Below, in pieces: positions 55,230 through 64,000 of a stretch of 64,000 bases of DNA (positions are counted from its first letter, which is position 1; each line of letters opens with the position of its first letter). A program made the translations under genes and the position numbers. Location: NCBI GenBank assembly GCA_025210455.1, contig JAOARQ010000034.1:1-64000 (forward strand). Reading direction: 5' to 3'. The notes under the pieces were generated by a model. The model made no database searches. It saw only the letters and a program-made list of their open reading frames with translations, and was not told the origin of the DNA. The stretch is from Pelagimonas sp. (lineage in GTDB: Bacteria > Pseudomonadota > Alphaproteobacteria > Rhodobacterales > Rhodobacteraceae).

Positions 55230-55263
55230 TGCACGAAATGCGCCTATGGGTGCATGAAATGCG
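55230..55263. promoter_or_regulatory. Paired 13-bp direct repeats upstream of coxM, candidate LytTR sites
   Basis: TGCACGAAATGCG (55230-55242) and TGCATGAAATGCG (55251-55263) start exactly 21 bases apart, two turns of the helix. A third partial match, GCACAAGTGCG (55190-55200), keeps TGCG at 42 bases from the first. LytTR regulators bind paired direct repeats at about this spacing, and coxC is next door. Confidence 0.6.
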
Positions 55264-55369
55264 AATGCCATGGGACGGCGACTCAGGCCACAGGCTGGGG
55301 CAGGGCATGTGGCAGATTCTTCAGTGGGGAAATGGTACGGGGTTTGTCTGCAGGCCGCTGCGGCTGACC

Positions 55370-56485
55370 CTAAACACCCAGCAGATCACGCACCTGTTTC
55401 AGGCGCGATCGGCTGACGGGAACGCGCTCGATCGCGGGCAGGTTCAGCAGGCATGAGCCATTGTCTTTCATGCGCTCAAAGCCTGTCACATATCTTGGGT
55501 TTACCAGATAGGAACGGTGGGTTTTGACAAACAGGTTTGGATCCAGCCGTTTTTCAGCTTCGGTGATGGACCAGCTGCAAAACACCTTGTCTTTGCGGGT
55601 AAAAAGATAGCTGTAATGCCCCTCGGCCTGAATGGCAGCGATGTCGTGCAGCGGAAGAAACCGCGTCTGCCCATCCATCTCATAGGGGATTTGCTGGCTG
55701 AAAGGCTGCACTGGTTCCGGCGCGGGCGCTGCGGGGGCTTTTTCGGGCTGCTCTTCTGGCACAGGTACTGGCGTGCTTGGTTGATTCAGAAAGGTCACGC
55801 TGGTCAGAAGAAACGCCCCACAGAGCGCGAAACTGGTCAGCACCACACCGATGGCCATGATCTCATTGCCGATCAGCGGGCCAACCTCGCCGGTTGAATC
55901 CGTGGCGACAAAGCTTGTGCCGAAGATCGCCACAAAATGCACCAGAAAGACCGCGCCGCCAAAACAGACCGTGCCCAGCAGGATATTCGTATGGGTGCGC
56001 CTGCCATAGGCCACCCAGAAGGCCAGACAGCTTAGCGCACAGGAGGACACCACCGAAAGCGCAATACCCCCCGGGGTATAAAGCGCCTGACACAACTGCA
56101 GCCCGGCCATGCCAATGTAATGCATGGCAAGAATCCCAAGACCGACAAGGATGCCCGCCCCCAGCAGGCAGGCCGGGGTGCGTTTGCGAAAATGCAGCAT
56201 AAGCAAGGCCAGTCCGGTGATCAGGATCGCCACCAGCGCCGAAATCAGCGTTACCACCGCGTCATAATAGAACAGGATCGGCAACCGCAGGCCCAGCATG
56301 GCCACGAAATGCATCGACCAGATTCCGCCCCCCAGGGCAATCGCACCCAATGCCACCGCCAGCTTACGCTGCGGAATTGTGCGCTCTGACAGACCATGCG
56401 TCAGGCTGAGCCCGGTAAACCCGGCCATCAGCGAGACACATAGAGAGGCCGCAATCAGCCAAAGATTGTGTGAATAGTCGAGCAT
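55370..56485 (-). CDS. coxC: MHYT-LytTR membrane regulator CoxC
   Basis: A 371-residue sensor-regulator. About seven membrane helices hold MHYT motifs (MHFVAM, MHYIGM, VHFVAI) thought to bind a metal and sense a diatomic gas; a proline/glutamate-rich linker (about 235-260) leads to a LytTR DNA-binding domain (about 265-371: RFLPLHDIAAIQAEGHYSYLF). This is the architecture of CoxC and CoxH. It sits upstream of coxM, on the same strand, with 246 bases between its stop and coxM. Confidence 0.92.
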   Translation of the reverse strand: MLDYSHNLWLIAASLCVSLMAGFTGLSLTHGLSERTIPQRKLAVALGAIALGGGIWSMHFVAMLGLRLPILFYYDAVVTLISALVAILITGLALLMLHFRKRTPACLLGAGILVGLGILAMHYIGMAGLQLCQALYTPGGIALSVVSSCALSCLAFWVAYGRRTHTNILLGTVCFGGAVFLVHFVAIFGTSFVATDSTGEVGPLIGNEIMAIGVVLTSFALCGAFLLTSVTFLNQPSTPVPVPEEQPEKAPAAPAPEPVQPFSQQIPYEMDGQTRFLPLHDIAAIQAEGHYSYLFTRKDKVFCSWSITEAEKRLDPNLFVKTHRSYLVNPRYVTGFERMKDNGSCLLNLPAIERVPVSRSRLKQVRDLLGV

Positions 56486-56614
56486 CTACTTGGGAGGCAT
56501 ATTGGGACAGAGGGGCATGTGCCTTTGCAAGACCATGTCGTGCAAAGACGAAAAAGTCTAGTTTCGTTTCCGTGGGTGGCCTTTTGGGCCCCGATCCCAA
56601 GGCGCAAACAGGCC

Positions 56615-57163
56615 TTAATACCGGGTTTCCATCACCACGATCATATGGGTGCCATCTGTTAACGCTTCATAGACATGGGGGCGATCAGCGGGATAGCGGT
56701 AGTAATCGCCGGGCGACAGGATCTCTTCTGCGCCCTGCGGCCCCACACGCGCCTGTCCCGCACACAACACAGCATGTTCGATGGTACCATTGGGATGCGC
56801 GGTTGAGCGGCGGGCGCTGCCGGGTTCCAGATCGACCCGATAGAGATCGCGCCGCATGCCCGGGGCGCAATTGGCCAGCAAGGTGGTGTGATAGGGTGCG
56901 TGGTCTGATTCCAGCGTATCGCCCTCATGGGCCCGGATCAGCGTCAGCTCTGGCTTGCTGATCTCAAACAGGGTGGAAAAGGTCACCTCAAGCGCCGCCG
57001 CAATCGCCCAGAGGGTTTCGATGCTTGGGTTGCCTTTGCCTGCCTCCAGTTGCGACAGGGTCGATTTTGCCAGACCGGCCTGGGCTGCCAGCGCCGACAG
57101 GCTTAGCCCTTTGTGGCTGCGTTCGCGCTGGATGGCCTTGGCGATCAGTTCATTGGGAGTCAT
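56615..57163 (-). CDS. XRE-family regulator with C-terminal cupin domain
   Basis: A 182-residue regulator: HTH_3 domain (about 6-62; LSALAAQAGLAKSTLSQLEAG) and a cupin domain (about 105-180; VDLEPGSARRSTAHPNGTIEH, SPGDYYRYPADRPHVYE). The cupin probably senses a small effector. It is divergent from azlCD, which encodes a branched-chain amino acid exporter in relatives, and likely controls it. Confidence 0.9.
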   Translation of the reverse strand: MTPNELIAKAIQRERSHKGLSLSALAAQAGLAKSTLSQLEAGKGNPSIETLWAIAAALEVTFSTLFEISKPELTLIRAHEGDTLESDHAPYHTTLLANCAPGMRRDLYRVDLEPGSARRSTAHPNGTIEHAVLCAGQARVGPQGAEEILSPGDYYRYPADRPHVYEALTDGTHMIVVMETRY

Positions 57164-57196
57164 TTGTTCACCAAATAAAACGATTGTAGTTTATTT

Positions 57197-57233
57197 CGAA
57201 CGATCCTATGTTCGCTTTAATGAACGCTGTTCG
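57197..57233. promoter_or_regulatory. Operator candidates between the XRE regulator and azlC
   Basis: Dyads CGAAC(8)GTTCG at 57197-57214 and GAAC-GCT-GTTC at 57222-57232 lie in the 86-base divergent gap. Both share the GTTCG half-site. Confidence 0.5.
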
Positions 57234-57249
57234 ATGTGAAAGGTCAACA

Positions 57250-57951
57250 ATGAAAGAGACAGAGGGACGTGTGCGCTCTGATCTGGCGCTTGGGGCGCGG
57301 GATATGCTGCCCATGGCGCTGGCCGCTGCAACCTATGGCACCGCCTTTGGGCTTTTGGCATCGCAGTCGGGGTTTGACCTGTCGCAGGCTTTTGGCATGA
57401 GCGCGCTGGTCTTTGGTGGATCGGCGCAGTTGATCGCGCTGGATCAGCTCACCGCAGGTGCGGGGGTTGCTGCGGCGATTCTGGCAGGGGCGGCGCTGAA
57501 TATGCGTATCCTGCTGATCACCGCCAGCATGCGCAACGCGCTGGCCGCGCGCCCGTGGTGGCAGATCGTGCTGGGGGTGCATCTGGCGACAGATGCCTCG
57601 GTCGCTTTGATGCAGACCGCGAAAAATCGCGGTGCGCTGGCGAGCTATTGGTATCTCTTTGGCGGAGGCGCCGCCCTGCTTGCTGCCTGGATCGCCTCAA
57701 CGATGGTGGGGGCGCTGCTGTCGCAGGGCATTCCTGATCCAACGAGATATGGGCTGGACTTTGCGATTGTCGCGGTGTTTGTCGCGCTGCTGCCCGGATT
57801 GTGGCGCGGGCGCGAAGATCTCTGGCCCTGGGCGGTGGCCGTGGTGACGGTCGTTACCTTTATTTATGTCTTTCCGACACAGGCGGGCTGGGGGCTGGTC
57901 TGCGGGGCTGTGATGGGGGCGGTTGCTGCGGGGGTGTCCCATGCCCGATGA
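57250..57951 (+). CDS. azlC: AzlC-family branched-chain amino acid exporter subunit
   Basis: A 233-residue membrane protein of the AzlC family with about seven helices; DMLPMALAAATYGTAFGLLA and FGGSAQLIALDQL are family-typical. With AzlD it exports branched-chain amino acids or their analogues. ATG at 57250 follows AAGGTC; an in-frame ATG at 57208 lies in the operator region. Confidence 0.9.
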   Translation: MKETEGRVRSDLALGARDMLPMALAAATYGTAFGLLASQSGFDLSQAFGMSALVFGGSAQLIALDQLTAGAGVAAAILAGAALNMRILLITASMRNALAARPWWQIVLGVHLATDASVALMQTAKNRGALASYWYLFGGGAALLAAWIASTMVGALLSQGIPDPTRYGLDFAIVAVFVALLPGLWRGREDLWPWAVAVVTVVTFIYVFPTQAGWGLVCGAVMGAVAAGVSHAR

Positions 57952-58240
57952 TATCTGGCTGACCGTTCTGGGCCTTGGGGCCGCCAGCTTTGCCATTCGG
58001 CTGGGGGGCTTTTTGCTGGCGCTGCGTCTGCCGCAGGCGGGGGCTTGGGCACGCGGAATGGAGGCCTTGCCCGGCTGTCTGATCATGGCGCTGGTTGCGC
58101 TGATGATGCTGAAGGGCGGGGCGATTGAATGGGGCGCCGGGTTGGTCGTTTTCCTTGTCGCGGCCAAAACCCGCAATCTGCCGATATCCATGCTGGTGGG
58201 CATGGCGCTGGTGGCTGCTTTGCGGTTGGTTTCGATCTAA
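57941..58240 (+). CDS. azlD: AzlD-family membrane protein
   Basis: A 99-residue, four-helix partner of AzlC (LGLGAASFAIRLGGFLLAL at the start). It overlaps azlC by 11 bases. I start at ATG 57941 rather than an earlier in-frame codon at 57923. Confidence 0.88.
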   Translation: MPDDIWLTVLGLGAASFAIRLGGFLLALRLPQAGAWARGMEALPGCLIMALVALMMLKGGAIEWGAGLVVFLVAAKTRNLPISMLVGMALVAALRLVSI

Positions 58241-58300
58241 TTATTTGTGAAATAACATAGTTTACCAAAAAACACCCCACGGATCTCCAGCTTGCCTTAT

Positions 58301-58310
58301 CCCCCGGGGG
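58301..58310. promoter_or_regulatory. CCCCCGGGGG palindrome, candidate RcnR-type operator
   Basis: The 10-base palindrome sits in TTATCCCCCGGGGGAGGTTA, 16 bases before the repressor start. RcnR/CsoR-type repressors recognise such G/C tracts flanked by AT steps. Confidence 0.6.
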
Positions 58311-58326
58311 AGGTTATTGTTTCCCT

Positions 58327-58584
58327 ATGAGCAAACCCCACACCCACGCAAGCCACCCCAAGATTGTCACCCGGTTGAAGCGCGCCGAAGGGCACCTGCG
58401 CGCTGTCACCGCCATGATCGAAGGCGGTCGGCCCTGCCTGGATGTGGCGCAGCAGTTGCAGGCGGTTGAAAGCGCGGTGCGCAATGCCAAACAGACGCTG
58501 ATCCATGATCACATGGATCACTGTCTGGATGCGGATGACAGCGGCGACCGCTCTGAGCTCAAAGCCATTTCACGCTATCTCTGA
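58327..58584 (+). CDS. RcnR/FrmR-family metal-responsive repressor
   Basis: An 85-residue all-helical repressor of the CsoR/RcnR/FrmR group. It has a His-rich N-terminus (PHTHASHP), the conserved Cys in GGRPCLDV and His residues in LIHDHMDHC, the pattern of nickel/cobalt sensors rather than of copper CsoR. The exporter that follows after 7 bases, with a His-rich tail, supports a nickel or cobalt role. Confidence 0.88.
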   Translation: MSKPHTHASHPKIVTRLKRAEGHLRAVTAMIEGGRPCLDVAQQLQAVESAVRNAKQTLIHDHMDHCLDADDSGDRSELKAISRYL

Positions 58585-58591
58585 GGGTTCC

Positions 58592-59911
58592 ATGTTTGAT
58601 GTTCTGCGCGATCGCACCTTTCGGCATCTGTTTCTGGCGCAGATCATTGCGCTGATCGGAACGGGGCTGGCCACTGTGGCGCTGGGGCTGCTGGCCTTTG
58701 ATCTGGCGGGGGAAAGCGCCGGGATGGTGCTGGGGACGGTCTTTGCCATCAAGATGGTGGCCTATGTGGGGGTTGCGCCGATTGCTGGGGCCTTTGCAGA
58801 TCGGGTGAACCGGCGCGCTCTTCTGGTGACACTGGATCTGGTGCGGGCGGCGGTTGCGCTCTGTCTGCCTTTTGTTACTGAGGTCTGGCAGATCTTTGCG
58901 CTGATCCTGATCCTGCAATCCTCATCTGCGGCCTTTACCCCGATGTTTCAGGCGACGATCCCGGATGTGCTGCCGGATGAGGGGCGCTATACCCGCGCGT
59001 TATCGCTGTCGCGGCTGGCTTATGATCTTGAGAATATCATCACACCAACGCTTGCGGCGCTTTTGCTGGCGGTTGTGAGCTATAATTCATTGTTCTGGGG
59101 CACGGTTCTTGGGTTTGCCGGGTCGGCGGTGCTGATTGTATCAGTTGTGCTGCCCAGCCCCAAAGCCCCTGAGGCGCGGGGGATCTATGACCGGACCACG
59201 CGGGGTATTCGCATCTATCTGGCCACGCCGCGCCTGCGTGGGTTGCTGGGGCTTAGCCTTGCGGTCTCCAGCGCGGGGGCGATGGTGCTGGTCAATTCGG
59301 TGGTGCTGGTGCGCGGCGATCTGGGGCTGGATGAAGGGGCGCTGGCCTGGGCGATGTTCGCCTTTGGGGCGGGCAGCATGGTGGCGGCCATGGGGTTGCC
59401 ACGCCTGCTGGATCATCTGCCTGACAGGCCGGTGATGATGATCGGCGGGGCGATTATGGTGCTGGCACTGCTGGCGCTGGCGGCGGTTGTGGTGCTTGCG
59501 GATCTGAGCTTTGCCATGCTGCTGGCGGTCTGGCTGGTAATTGGTCTGGGCTATGCTGCTGTGATGACACCCTCTGGGCGGCTGCTGCGTCGTTCGGCCC
59601 ATCCACAAGATCGTCCGGCTGTTTTTGCAGCGCAATTTGCGCTGTCCCATGCCTGCTGGCTGCTGACCTACCCTCTGTCTGGCTGGCTGATGACCCGTTT
59701 TGGCGCGGCACCCACATCGGTGGTGCTGGCGGTGCTGGCGGTGGTTGGGATTGTGCTGGCCATTGTCTTTTGGCCAAAGGGGGATCCTGAGATCGTCGAA
59801 CACAGCCATGACAACCTGCCGCCAGATCATCCGCATCTGAATGGCCAACGTGTTCATTCCCACGCGCTGATCATTGATGACGCGCACCCCAGATGGGGCA
59901 CGCGGTTCTAA
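58592..59911 (+). CDS. NreB-like MFS metal exporter
   Basis: A 439-residue major-facilitator protein with about twelve helices (start MFDVLRDRTFRHLFLAQ) and a His-rich cytosolic tail (EHSHDNLPPDHPHLN, VHSHAL) as in NreB nickel-resistance proteins. It starts at ATG 58592; an in-frame ATG at 58505 lies within the repressor gene. A metal-efflux role is inferred from the tail and the neighbour. Confidence 0.82.
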   Translation: MFDVLRDRTFRHLFLAQIIALIGTGLATVALGLLAFDLAGESAGMVLGTVFAIKMVAYVGVAPIAGAFADRVNRRALLVTLDLVRAAVALCLPFVTEVWQIFALILILQSSSAAFTPMFQATIPDVLPDEGRYTRALSLSRLAYDLENIITPTLAALLLAVVSYNSLFWGTVLGFAGSAVLIVSVVLPSPKAPEARGIYDRTTRGIRIYLATPRLRGLLGLSLAVSSAGAMVLVNSVVLVRGDLGLDEGALAWAMFAFGAGSMVAAMGLPRLLDHLPDRPVMMIGGAIMVLALLALAAVVVLADLSFAMLLAVWLVIGLGYAAVMTPSGRLLRRSAHPQDRPAVFAAQFALSHACWLLTYPLSGWLMTRFGAAPTSVVLAVLAVVGIVLAIVFWPKGDPEIVEHSHDNLPPDHPHLNGQRVHSHALIIDDAHPRWGTRF

Positions 59912-59936
59912 GCTTGGGATGAATGTTCTCTAAGCT

Positions 59937-61985
59937 TTAAGACGCGCGCACATCGACATAGGTTTCGTGATAGGCTGCTCCGCTTTCGATATCGGTGCGG
60001 ATATCTGCGGGGATCAGCGCGTTTACCGTGAACCCGGTGTCAGAGGTGGCGCGCCAGGTGCCTTTGGGGGAATAGAGCACACCCGGCCGTGTCGCAGTGG
60101 TGATTTTCAACCGCAACGACACCGAGGCCCGGTCATTGCAGACAATGACCTTGCTGCCATCCTCAAGCCCGCGCGCCGCCGCGTCATCGGGGTGCATTTC
60201 GACGGTCTCAAGCCCCTGCGAGGCCGGGTCACTGCCAAAGGTCGCATTGGTGCGCTTGTCTGAACTGGGCGAGATAATCACAAACGGGCGATCCTGCGGG
60301 GTGGGATCATAGCGCGGCACCCCAAATCCATAGCGGTCTTCATAGTCCTGACAGAAGAGCTCAATCTTGCCTGAGGGGGTGGCGGGCATCACGGTTTTGC
60401 ACATGATCATCGGCGCGCCATCTTCGGCCTGAAAGGCAATGGCCTGATCAAGGGGCAGGGCGCTGCCTTTCAAGCCGTTCAGCTTTGGGTGGTCCGAATT
60501 GATGGCGTCATCCATCAACTGCGCATCATCCGCCTGAAACTCCGGATCATCATAGCCAAAGCGCGCGGCAAGGCGGCGGAAGATTTCCGTGTTGGGCAGG
60601 CTTTCCCCCACATGTGGGATCACCGGGGCCGCACGTTGCAGATAGTTCTGCCCATAAGCGCCAAACACGTCGTTATGTTCAAAATGCGTCGAGGCGGGCA
60701 AGATCACGTCACATAGCGCCATGCTGTCAGTCATCACCACATCACAGCCCGCAAGGAACAGATCCTGGCGCATCAACCCTTTGATCAGATTGGCCTGATC
60801 CGGGTGGGTGGCCACCGGGTTGTGGTTATAGATCATCGCGGCGGTGATCGGGGTGTGCTGCGTCTGATCCTGCAAGACCTGTCCCAGATCGACGATATTG
60901 ATCACGCGGGTTCCTGGCTGTTTCAGGTGATCTCCGTGCAGGCGGGCCTGATTTTTCGGGGTGGCAAGACCGGATTTGGCGATCACGCCTGCGCCCAGCC
61001 GTCCGTGATGACCTGTAAGCGCCGGCAGCGCCATGCCAGCCCGCAACCCCGAGCCGCCAGATCGCCCACGTTCAATCCCATTGCCAAATGAACAAGCCAT
61101 TGCTTTGGCGGCTACAATCAGATCCGTCAGCGCGTGAAACTCTTTGGCGGTGATGCCGCAGGTCTGCGTGACCATATCCAGATCATAGCGGCGGGCTTGC
61201 GCCATATAGGGGTCAAACCCGGCGACCCAACGGTCGATAAAGCCCATATCCAAAGCGCCGCGCCGTTCTAGTTCGGCCGCGAGCCCCATGGCCAGCACCA
61301 CATCGGTGTTGGGTTTGATCTGCAGATGCAGATCACATCGTTCCGCGATCTTGATCCGCTTGGGATCAATCACCACCAGCGTACCGCCTTTGGCGCGCAT
61401 CTCGTTAAGCAGTGGCGTCAGGTGCAGGTTTGAGACGGTGACATTGTTGCCCCAGACCAGCACCAGATCGGAATGTTTTACCTGATCCGGCGACATGCCC
61501 GGCGCATTGCCAAAGATGCTGGCATAGGCTCCGCCCCGGACCCCACCGCACAGCGGGCCGCGATTCAATTGAGTAGCGCCCATGTGATAAAAGAACCGCC
61601 GATCCATCGACCCGCCCGCCAGTTCGCCATGCGGGCCCGCATAGTTGAAGGGCAAGATGGTCTCCGGCCCGTGTTTGGCGATTGCCTGCGTAAAGGCCGC
61701 GTGGATCTGATCCAGCGCCTCGTCCCATGTGATGCGTTCGAACTGCCCTGAGCCACGCGGGCCAACCCGCCGCAGCGGATGGGTCAGCCGGGCTTTGCCA
61801 TGCACAAACTCGGGGTAATAGCGCGCGACCTTGTTGCAGATCACACCATTTGTAAAGGGATTGGCCTTTGAGCCTTTTACCTCGATCAAAGTGTCACCCT
61901 GCACTTTCACTGAAAGGCTGCAGGTGTCGGGGCAATCCAGCGGGCAGACGCTGGGTTTGGTGTCGAATTCAGGTCTAACGGTCAT
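59937..61985 (-). CDS. Molybdopterin oxidoreductase (DMSO reductase family)
   Basis: A 682-residue enzyme with bis-MGD cofactor and one [4Fe-4S] cluster: Cys14, Cys18, Cys22 and Cys50 in a C-x3-C-x3-C-x27-C pattern. The body has the catalytic-domain stretches LVVIDPKRIKIAERCDLHL and the C-terminal MGD-binding ADIR region. No Tat signal, so it is probably cytosolic. The exact substrate cannot be read off; formate-dehydrogenase-like and thiosulphate/other activities are all possible. Molybdenum use fits the nearby CO dehydrogenase. Confidence 0.88.
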   Translation of the reverse strand: MTVRPEFDTKPSVCPLDCPDTCSLSVKVQGDTLIEVKGSKANPFTNGVICNKVARYYPEFVHGKARLTHPLRRVGPRGSGQFERITWDEALDQIHAAFTQAIAKHGPETILPFNYAGPHGELAGGSMDRRFFYHMGATQLNRGPLCGGVRGGAYASIFGNAPGMSPDQVKHSDLVLVWGNNVTVSNLHLTPLLNEMRAKGGTLVVIDPKRIKIAERCDLHLQIKPNTDVVLAMGLAAELERRGALDMGFIDRWVAGFDPYMAQARRYDLDMVTQTCGITAKEFHALTDLIVAAKAMACSFGNGIERGRSGGSGLRAGMALPALTGHHGRLGAGVIAKSGLATPKNQARLHGDHLKQPGTRVINIVDLGQVLQDQTQHTPITAAMIYNHNPVATHPDQANLIKGLMRQDLFLAGCDVVMTDSMALCDVILPASTHFEHNDVFGAYGQNYLQRAAPVIPHVGESLPNTEIFRRLAARFGYDDPEFQADDAQLMDDAINSDHPKLNGLKGSALPLDQAIAFQAEDGAPMIMCKTVMPATPSGKIELFCQDYEDRYGFGVPRYDPTPQDRPFVIISPSSDKRTNATFGSDPASQGLETVEMHPDDAAARGLEDGSKVIVCNDRASVSLRLKITTATRPGVLYSPKGTWRATSDTGFTVNALIPADIRTDIESGAAYHETYVDVRAS

Positions 61986-62111
61986 TGCGTGGCTCTTTAT
62001 GAGGTGCGTATGACCCTCAGCTTATCGCGAAAAGGGATGGGGTATTAAATGCCAAAACCGTATAAAATGGGCAGACCAATTTTGCACCGTGGTCTGCCCG
62101 AAGAGGGGCGC

Positions 62112-64000
62112 TTAGAACCTTGGGACACTCCGGGTGAATTCTGGATCAACCAGCCCATGCCCCAGACGTTCCTCAGGGCTGTTGCGCAAAAGCGGCGCGA
62201 CATTGTCCCCGTCTAGCCCCTGTGCTGCATTGGCGGCAAGCGTGGCGCGGATAAAGGCCCCTGCGCCGGGTTGCCCGATGTGCTGTGGGTTCGCCCGCAA
62301 TACATCCGCAGCCGCCCGCGCGGCCAAAGCCGCTGCTGCGCTTGTGCCACCGCCCTGCGCGGTGCTGCCCGAAAGCGTTCCGCCGGTCAGGCGACCCTGA
62401 TGGGCATCACTGGCCTCGGCTGGGAAGGAGGCGAAAGGGGTGCCGCCCTCAGCGCTGTGTCCGGGGCCCGCGCTGCTATAGGCGGGCAGGCGGCTGGGCG
62501 CGCGCGTGCCGCGATAGGCACCGGCGACAATCACATCTGCCGCATTTGCCAGCGCCCCCACTGTGCCCCTGCGTGAAATGGGATTGCCTGTGTCGATTTC
62601 TTCCATCGGGCGTCCGGTGTCTGGATCGACCACTTGATGATCGTTGCGCGCAAAATAGGCCTGCCGCCCTAGCGGCGGGGTGCCTGCAATGGAATCGTTG
62701 CGCTCAATCCAGATATCGAGAGAGGCGGGTGGATCATCTGCCTTTTGTGAAAACCTGACCCGCCAGCGGCCCGCCGGGGCCAGTGCTGCCTTGCCTGTAT
62801 CAGCCTGCGTTGGCATCAAGGCCAGCGTCACGCAGCTGCGCGCGGTGGCTGGGCCGACGGACTGCGGCAAAGGATAGGCCGGGGTATGAACCTGTGCGCT
62901 GACCCGTGCCACAACTGGGGCCTCAGGCTGCGCCTCATGGGTCAGGTCAAAGACATCATCTGTTTGCAGCCTGAGCGCCGTAAGCGGTGATCCCCCCGGC
63001 GGAGAGATTTCCAACGCAAAGGGCAGGGACTGCACCGGCCGATCCAGCCAGATCTGCACAAACACGGGGGTGCGGCTGGCCGGGGGCACCCAAAGATCCA
63101 GCGATTGCCCCCCCGCCAGATCCTGCGCGGCCATCCGGCAATGGGCATCGTCGATATAGCTGTTGCCCGCAGGCACACAAATCGCGGCAATGGCATGGTG
63201 GAACGATTGCTCTCTTGCGCCGCGTTCCAGCCGTAGTTGGAAATCTGCGTCCAGAATGTCCTGCCCATCGCGGCGGCCACAGTGATCGTTGAAACTGTAG
63301 TTCACCACCACACTGGCCCCGGGATCAATGCGACTGTTAAAGGTGACCTGATACTCGATCCAGTTCAGAGCGGATTTTACATAGGGTTCGTGCAAGAACC
63401 CATTGGTGCGCGCCACCAGATGCGGCGGCAGATCCACCGCAAGGACCAGGTGATCGGCATCGCGGGCGCTGCCGGGCGCATCCCCGGCGGCAATGTCCAG
63501 CATCTGCGCCCCATGGGTTATGCTGCGCGCCCGCGCTGCTTCGCCCCGCCGCCCGGCGCGTATCGGATCTTGCAGCGCTGACTGAAACGACTGTGAGGTA
63601 TAGATATCGCTTTCCGAAAGACGACCGTTTTGTTCGATCTCGGTCAGCATGCTGTCGATCTCATCACCCTCAAGGGTTTGGCCCAACACCACGTCAAGAT
63701 ATGAAGGCCCCGGTGCATTGGGCACACCCGCCTGCGACCAATAGCTGGCCAGACGGGTTTTGCCCTCAGCCGTGCGAAACCGTTCATGCAAAAAGGGAAT
63801 GCCGTGATCAATGATCGCGGTGACCACCACTTTGCGGCCCGTATCTGGCGCTGTCTGGCGCGGCCCGTCTGTCATCCGCGGGGAGATTTGCAGATCGGCG
63901 GACTTTACACCAGCCTCAAGGCTTTGGCTGCGTGGCTGCACCGATGCTGCGGAAATCGGCGTGCCAATTGCCCCCAGTGAAAACCGTGCCTCAGGATCTT
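62112..64000 (-). CDS. Subtilisin-like serine protease (S8), cut by the window end
   Basis: The frame is open past 64000, so the true start is outside; a GTG at 63941 exists but codons before it are also open. Catalytic motifs are visible: Asp in AIIDHGIPF, His in ITHGAQMLDIAAG, Ser in GGGTSAAAALAA, all in S8 order. A long insert (about 185-480) with Pro-rich beta-type sequence lies between His and Ser, unusual for simple subtilisins. A C-terminal segment ends FTRSVPRF. No signal peptide can be checked. Possibly a surface or secreted protease. Confidence 0.85.
   Translation of the reverse strand, partial: DPEARFSLGAIGTPISAASVQPRSQSLEAGVKSADLQISPRMTDGPRQTAPDTGRKVVVTAIIDHGIPFLHERFRTAEGKTRLASYWSQAGVPNAPGPSYLDVVLGQTLEGDEIDSMLTEIEQNGRLSESDIYTSQSFQSALQDPIRAGRRGEAARARSITHGAQMLDIAAGDAPGSARDADHLVLAVDLPPHLVARTNGFLHEPYVKSALNWIEYQVTFNSRIDPGASVVVNYSFNDHCGRRDGQDILDADFQLRLERGAREQSFHHAIAAICVPAGNSYIDDAHCRMAAQDLAGGQSLDLWVPPASRTPVFVQIWLDRPVQSLPFALEISPPGGSPLTALRLQTDDVFDLTHEAQPEAPVVARVSAQVHTPAYPLPQSVGPATARSCVTLALMPTQADTGKAALAPAGRWRVRFSQKADDPPASLDIWIERNDSIAGTPPLGRQAYFARNDHQVVDPDTGRPMEEIDTGNPISRRGTVGALANAADVIVAGAYRGTRAPSRLPAYSSAGPGHSAEGGTPFASFPAEASDAHQGRLTGGTLSGSTAQGGGTSAAAALAARAAADVLRANPQHIGQPGAGAFIRATLAANAAQGLDGDNVAPLLRNSPEERLGHGLVDPEFTRSVPRF

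Overview
The window reads as an alphaproteobacterium of the Rhodobacterales (Roseobacter-type) lineage. The core gene order (lptF-lptG-lptD-surA-pdxA on one strand; pepA-holC facing holB-tmk-dac), the G+C-rich codon use and a form I aerobic CO dehydrogenase cluster support this. No taxonomic marker gene such as rRNA is present, so the assignment is by gene content only.

Layout. 1-1.1 kb: one end of an IS3-family element next to a gene that may encode a HYD1-type ADP-ribosyltransferase-like protein cut by the insertion. 1.1-13.8 kb: housekeeping genes for the outer membrane (LptF/G/D, SurA), pyridoxal phosphate (PdxA), leucyl aminopeptidase, DNA polymerase III chi and delta', thymidylate kinase, a D,D-carboxypeptidase and a SPOR lipoprotein. 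14.0 kb: tRNA-Ser(TGA), whose 3' end is the insertion site of a large serine recombinase element. About 14.1-35.7 kb: a mosaic mobilizable island. It holds the recombinase, a tightly overlapping operon built around a VirD4-like coupling ATPase (with separate small membrane proteins and a secreted VWA protein), several secreted proteins and lipoproteins of unknown role, a LuxR regulator, a compact tyrosine recombinase beside dif-like palindromes, ArdA antirestriction protein, a Tat-type DUF1906 lipoprotein, a relaxase-helicase with MobC, and a truncated P4-type integrase with an excisionase-like HTH protein. No mating-pair (VirB) genes are present, so the element probably borrows a secretion channel.

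36.1-47.7 kb: a LysR-controlled catabolic operon: polar amino acid ABC importer, class III aminotransferase, two-subunit 3-oxoacid CoA-transferase, two M20 deacylases, a thiolase (with an apparent frameshift that removes its second catalytic cysteine) and an alanine-racemase-like enzyme. Together these make chemical sense as import, transamination, CoA activation, thiolytic cleavage and deacylation of an N-acylated beta-amino acid; the aerobic N-acetyl-beta-lysine route is the best match I can think of.

47.9-56.5 kb: coxC-M-S-L-D-E-F-(35-aa ORF)-G on the minus strand, a form I CO dehydrogenase (CoxL carries the YRCSFR motif) with maturation genes and a MHYT-LytTR regulator; the coxM upstream region carries two 13-bp direct repeats exactly 21 bp apart, candidate LytTR sites. 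56.6-59.9 kb: an XRE-cupin regulator divergent from azlCD, then an RcnR-type metal repressor with an NreB-like exporter. 59.9-64 kb: a molybdopterin oxidoreductase and a subtilisin-like protease that runs off the window end.

Most interesting: the possible beta-amino-acid catabolic operon and its broken thiolase, the unusual coupling-protein/VWA operon in the island, the recombinase whose C-terminus is translated antisense through the tRNA, and the CoxC operator candidate.
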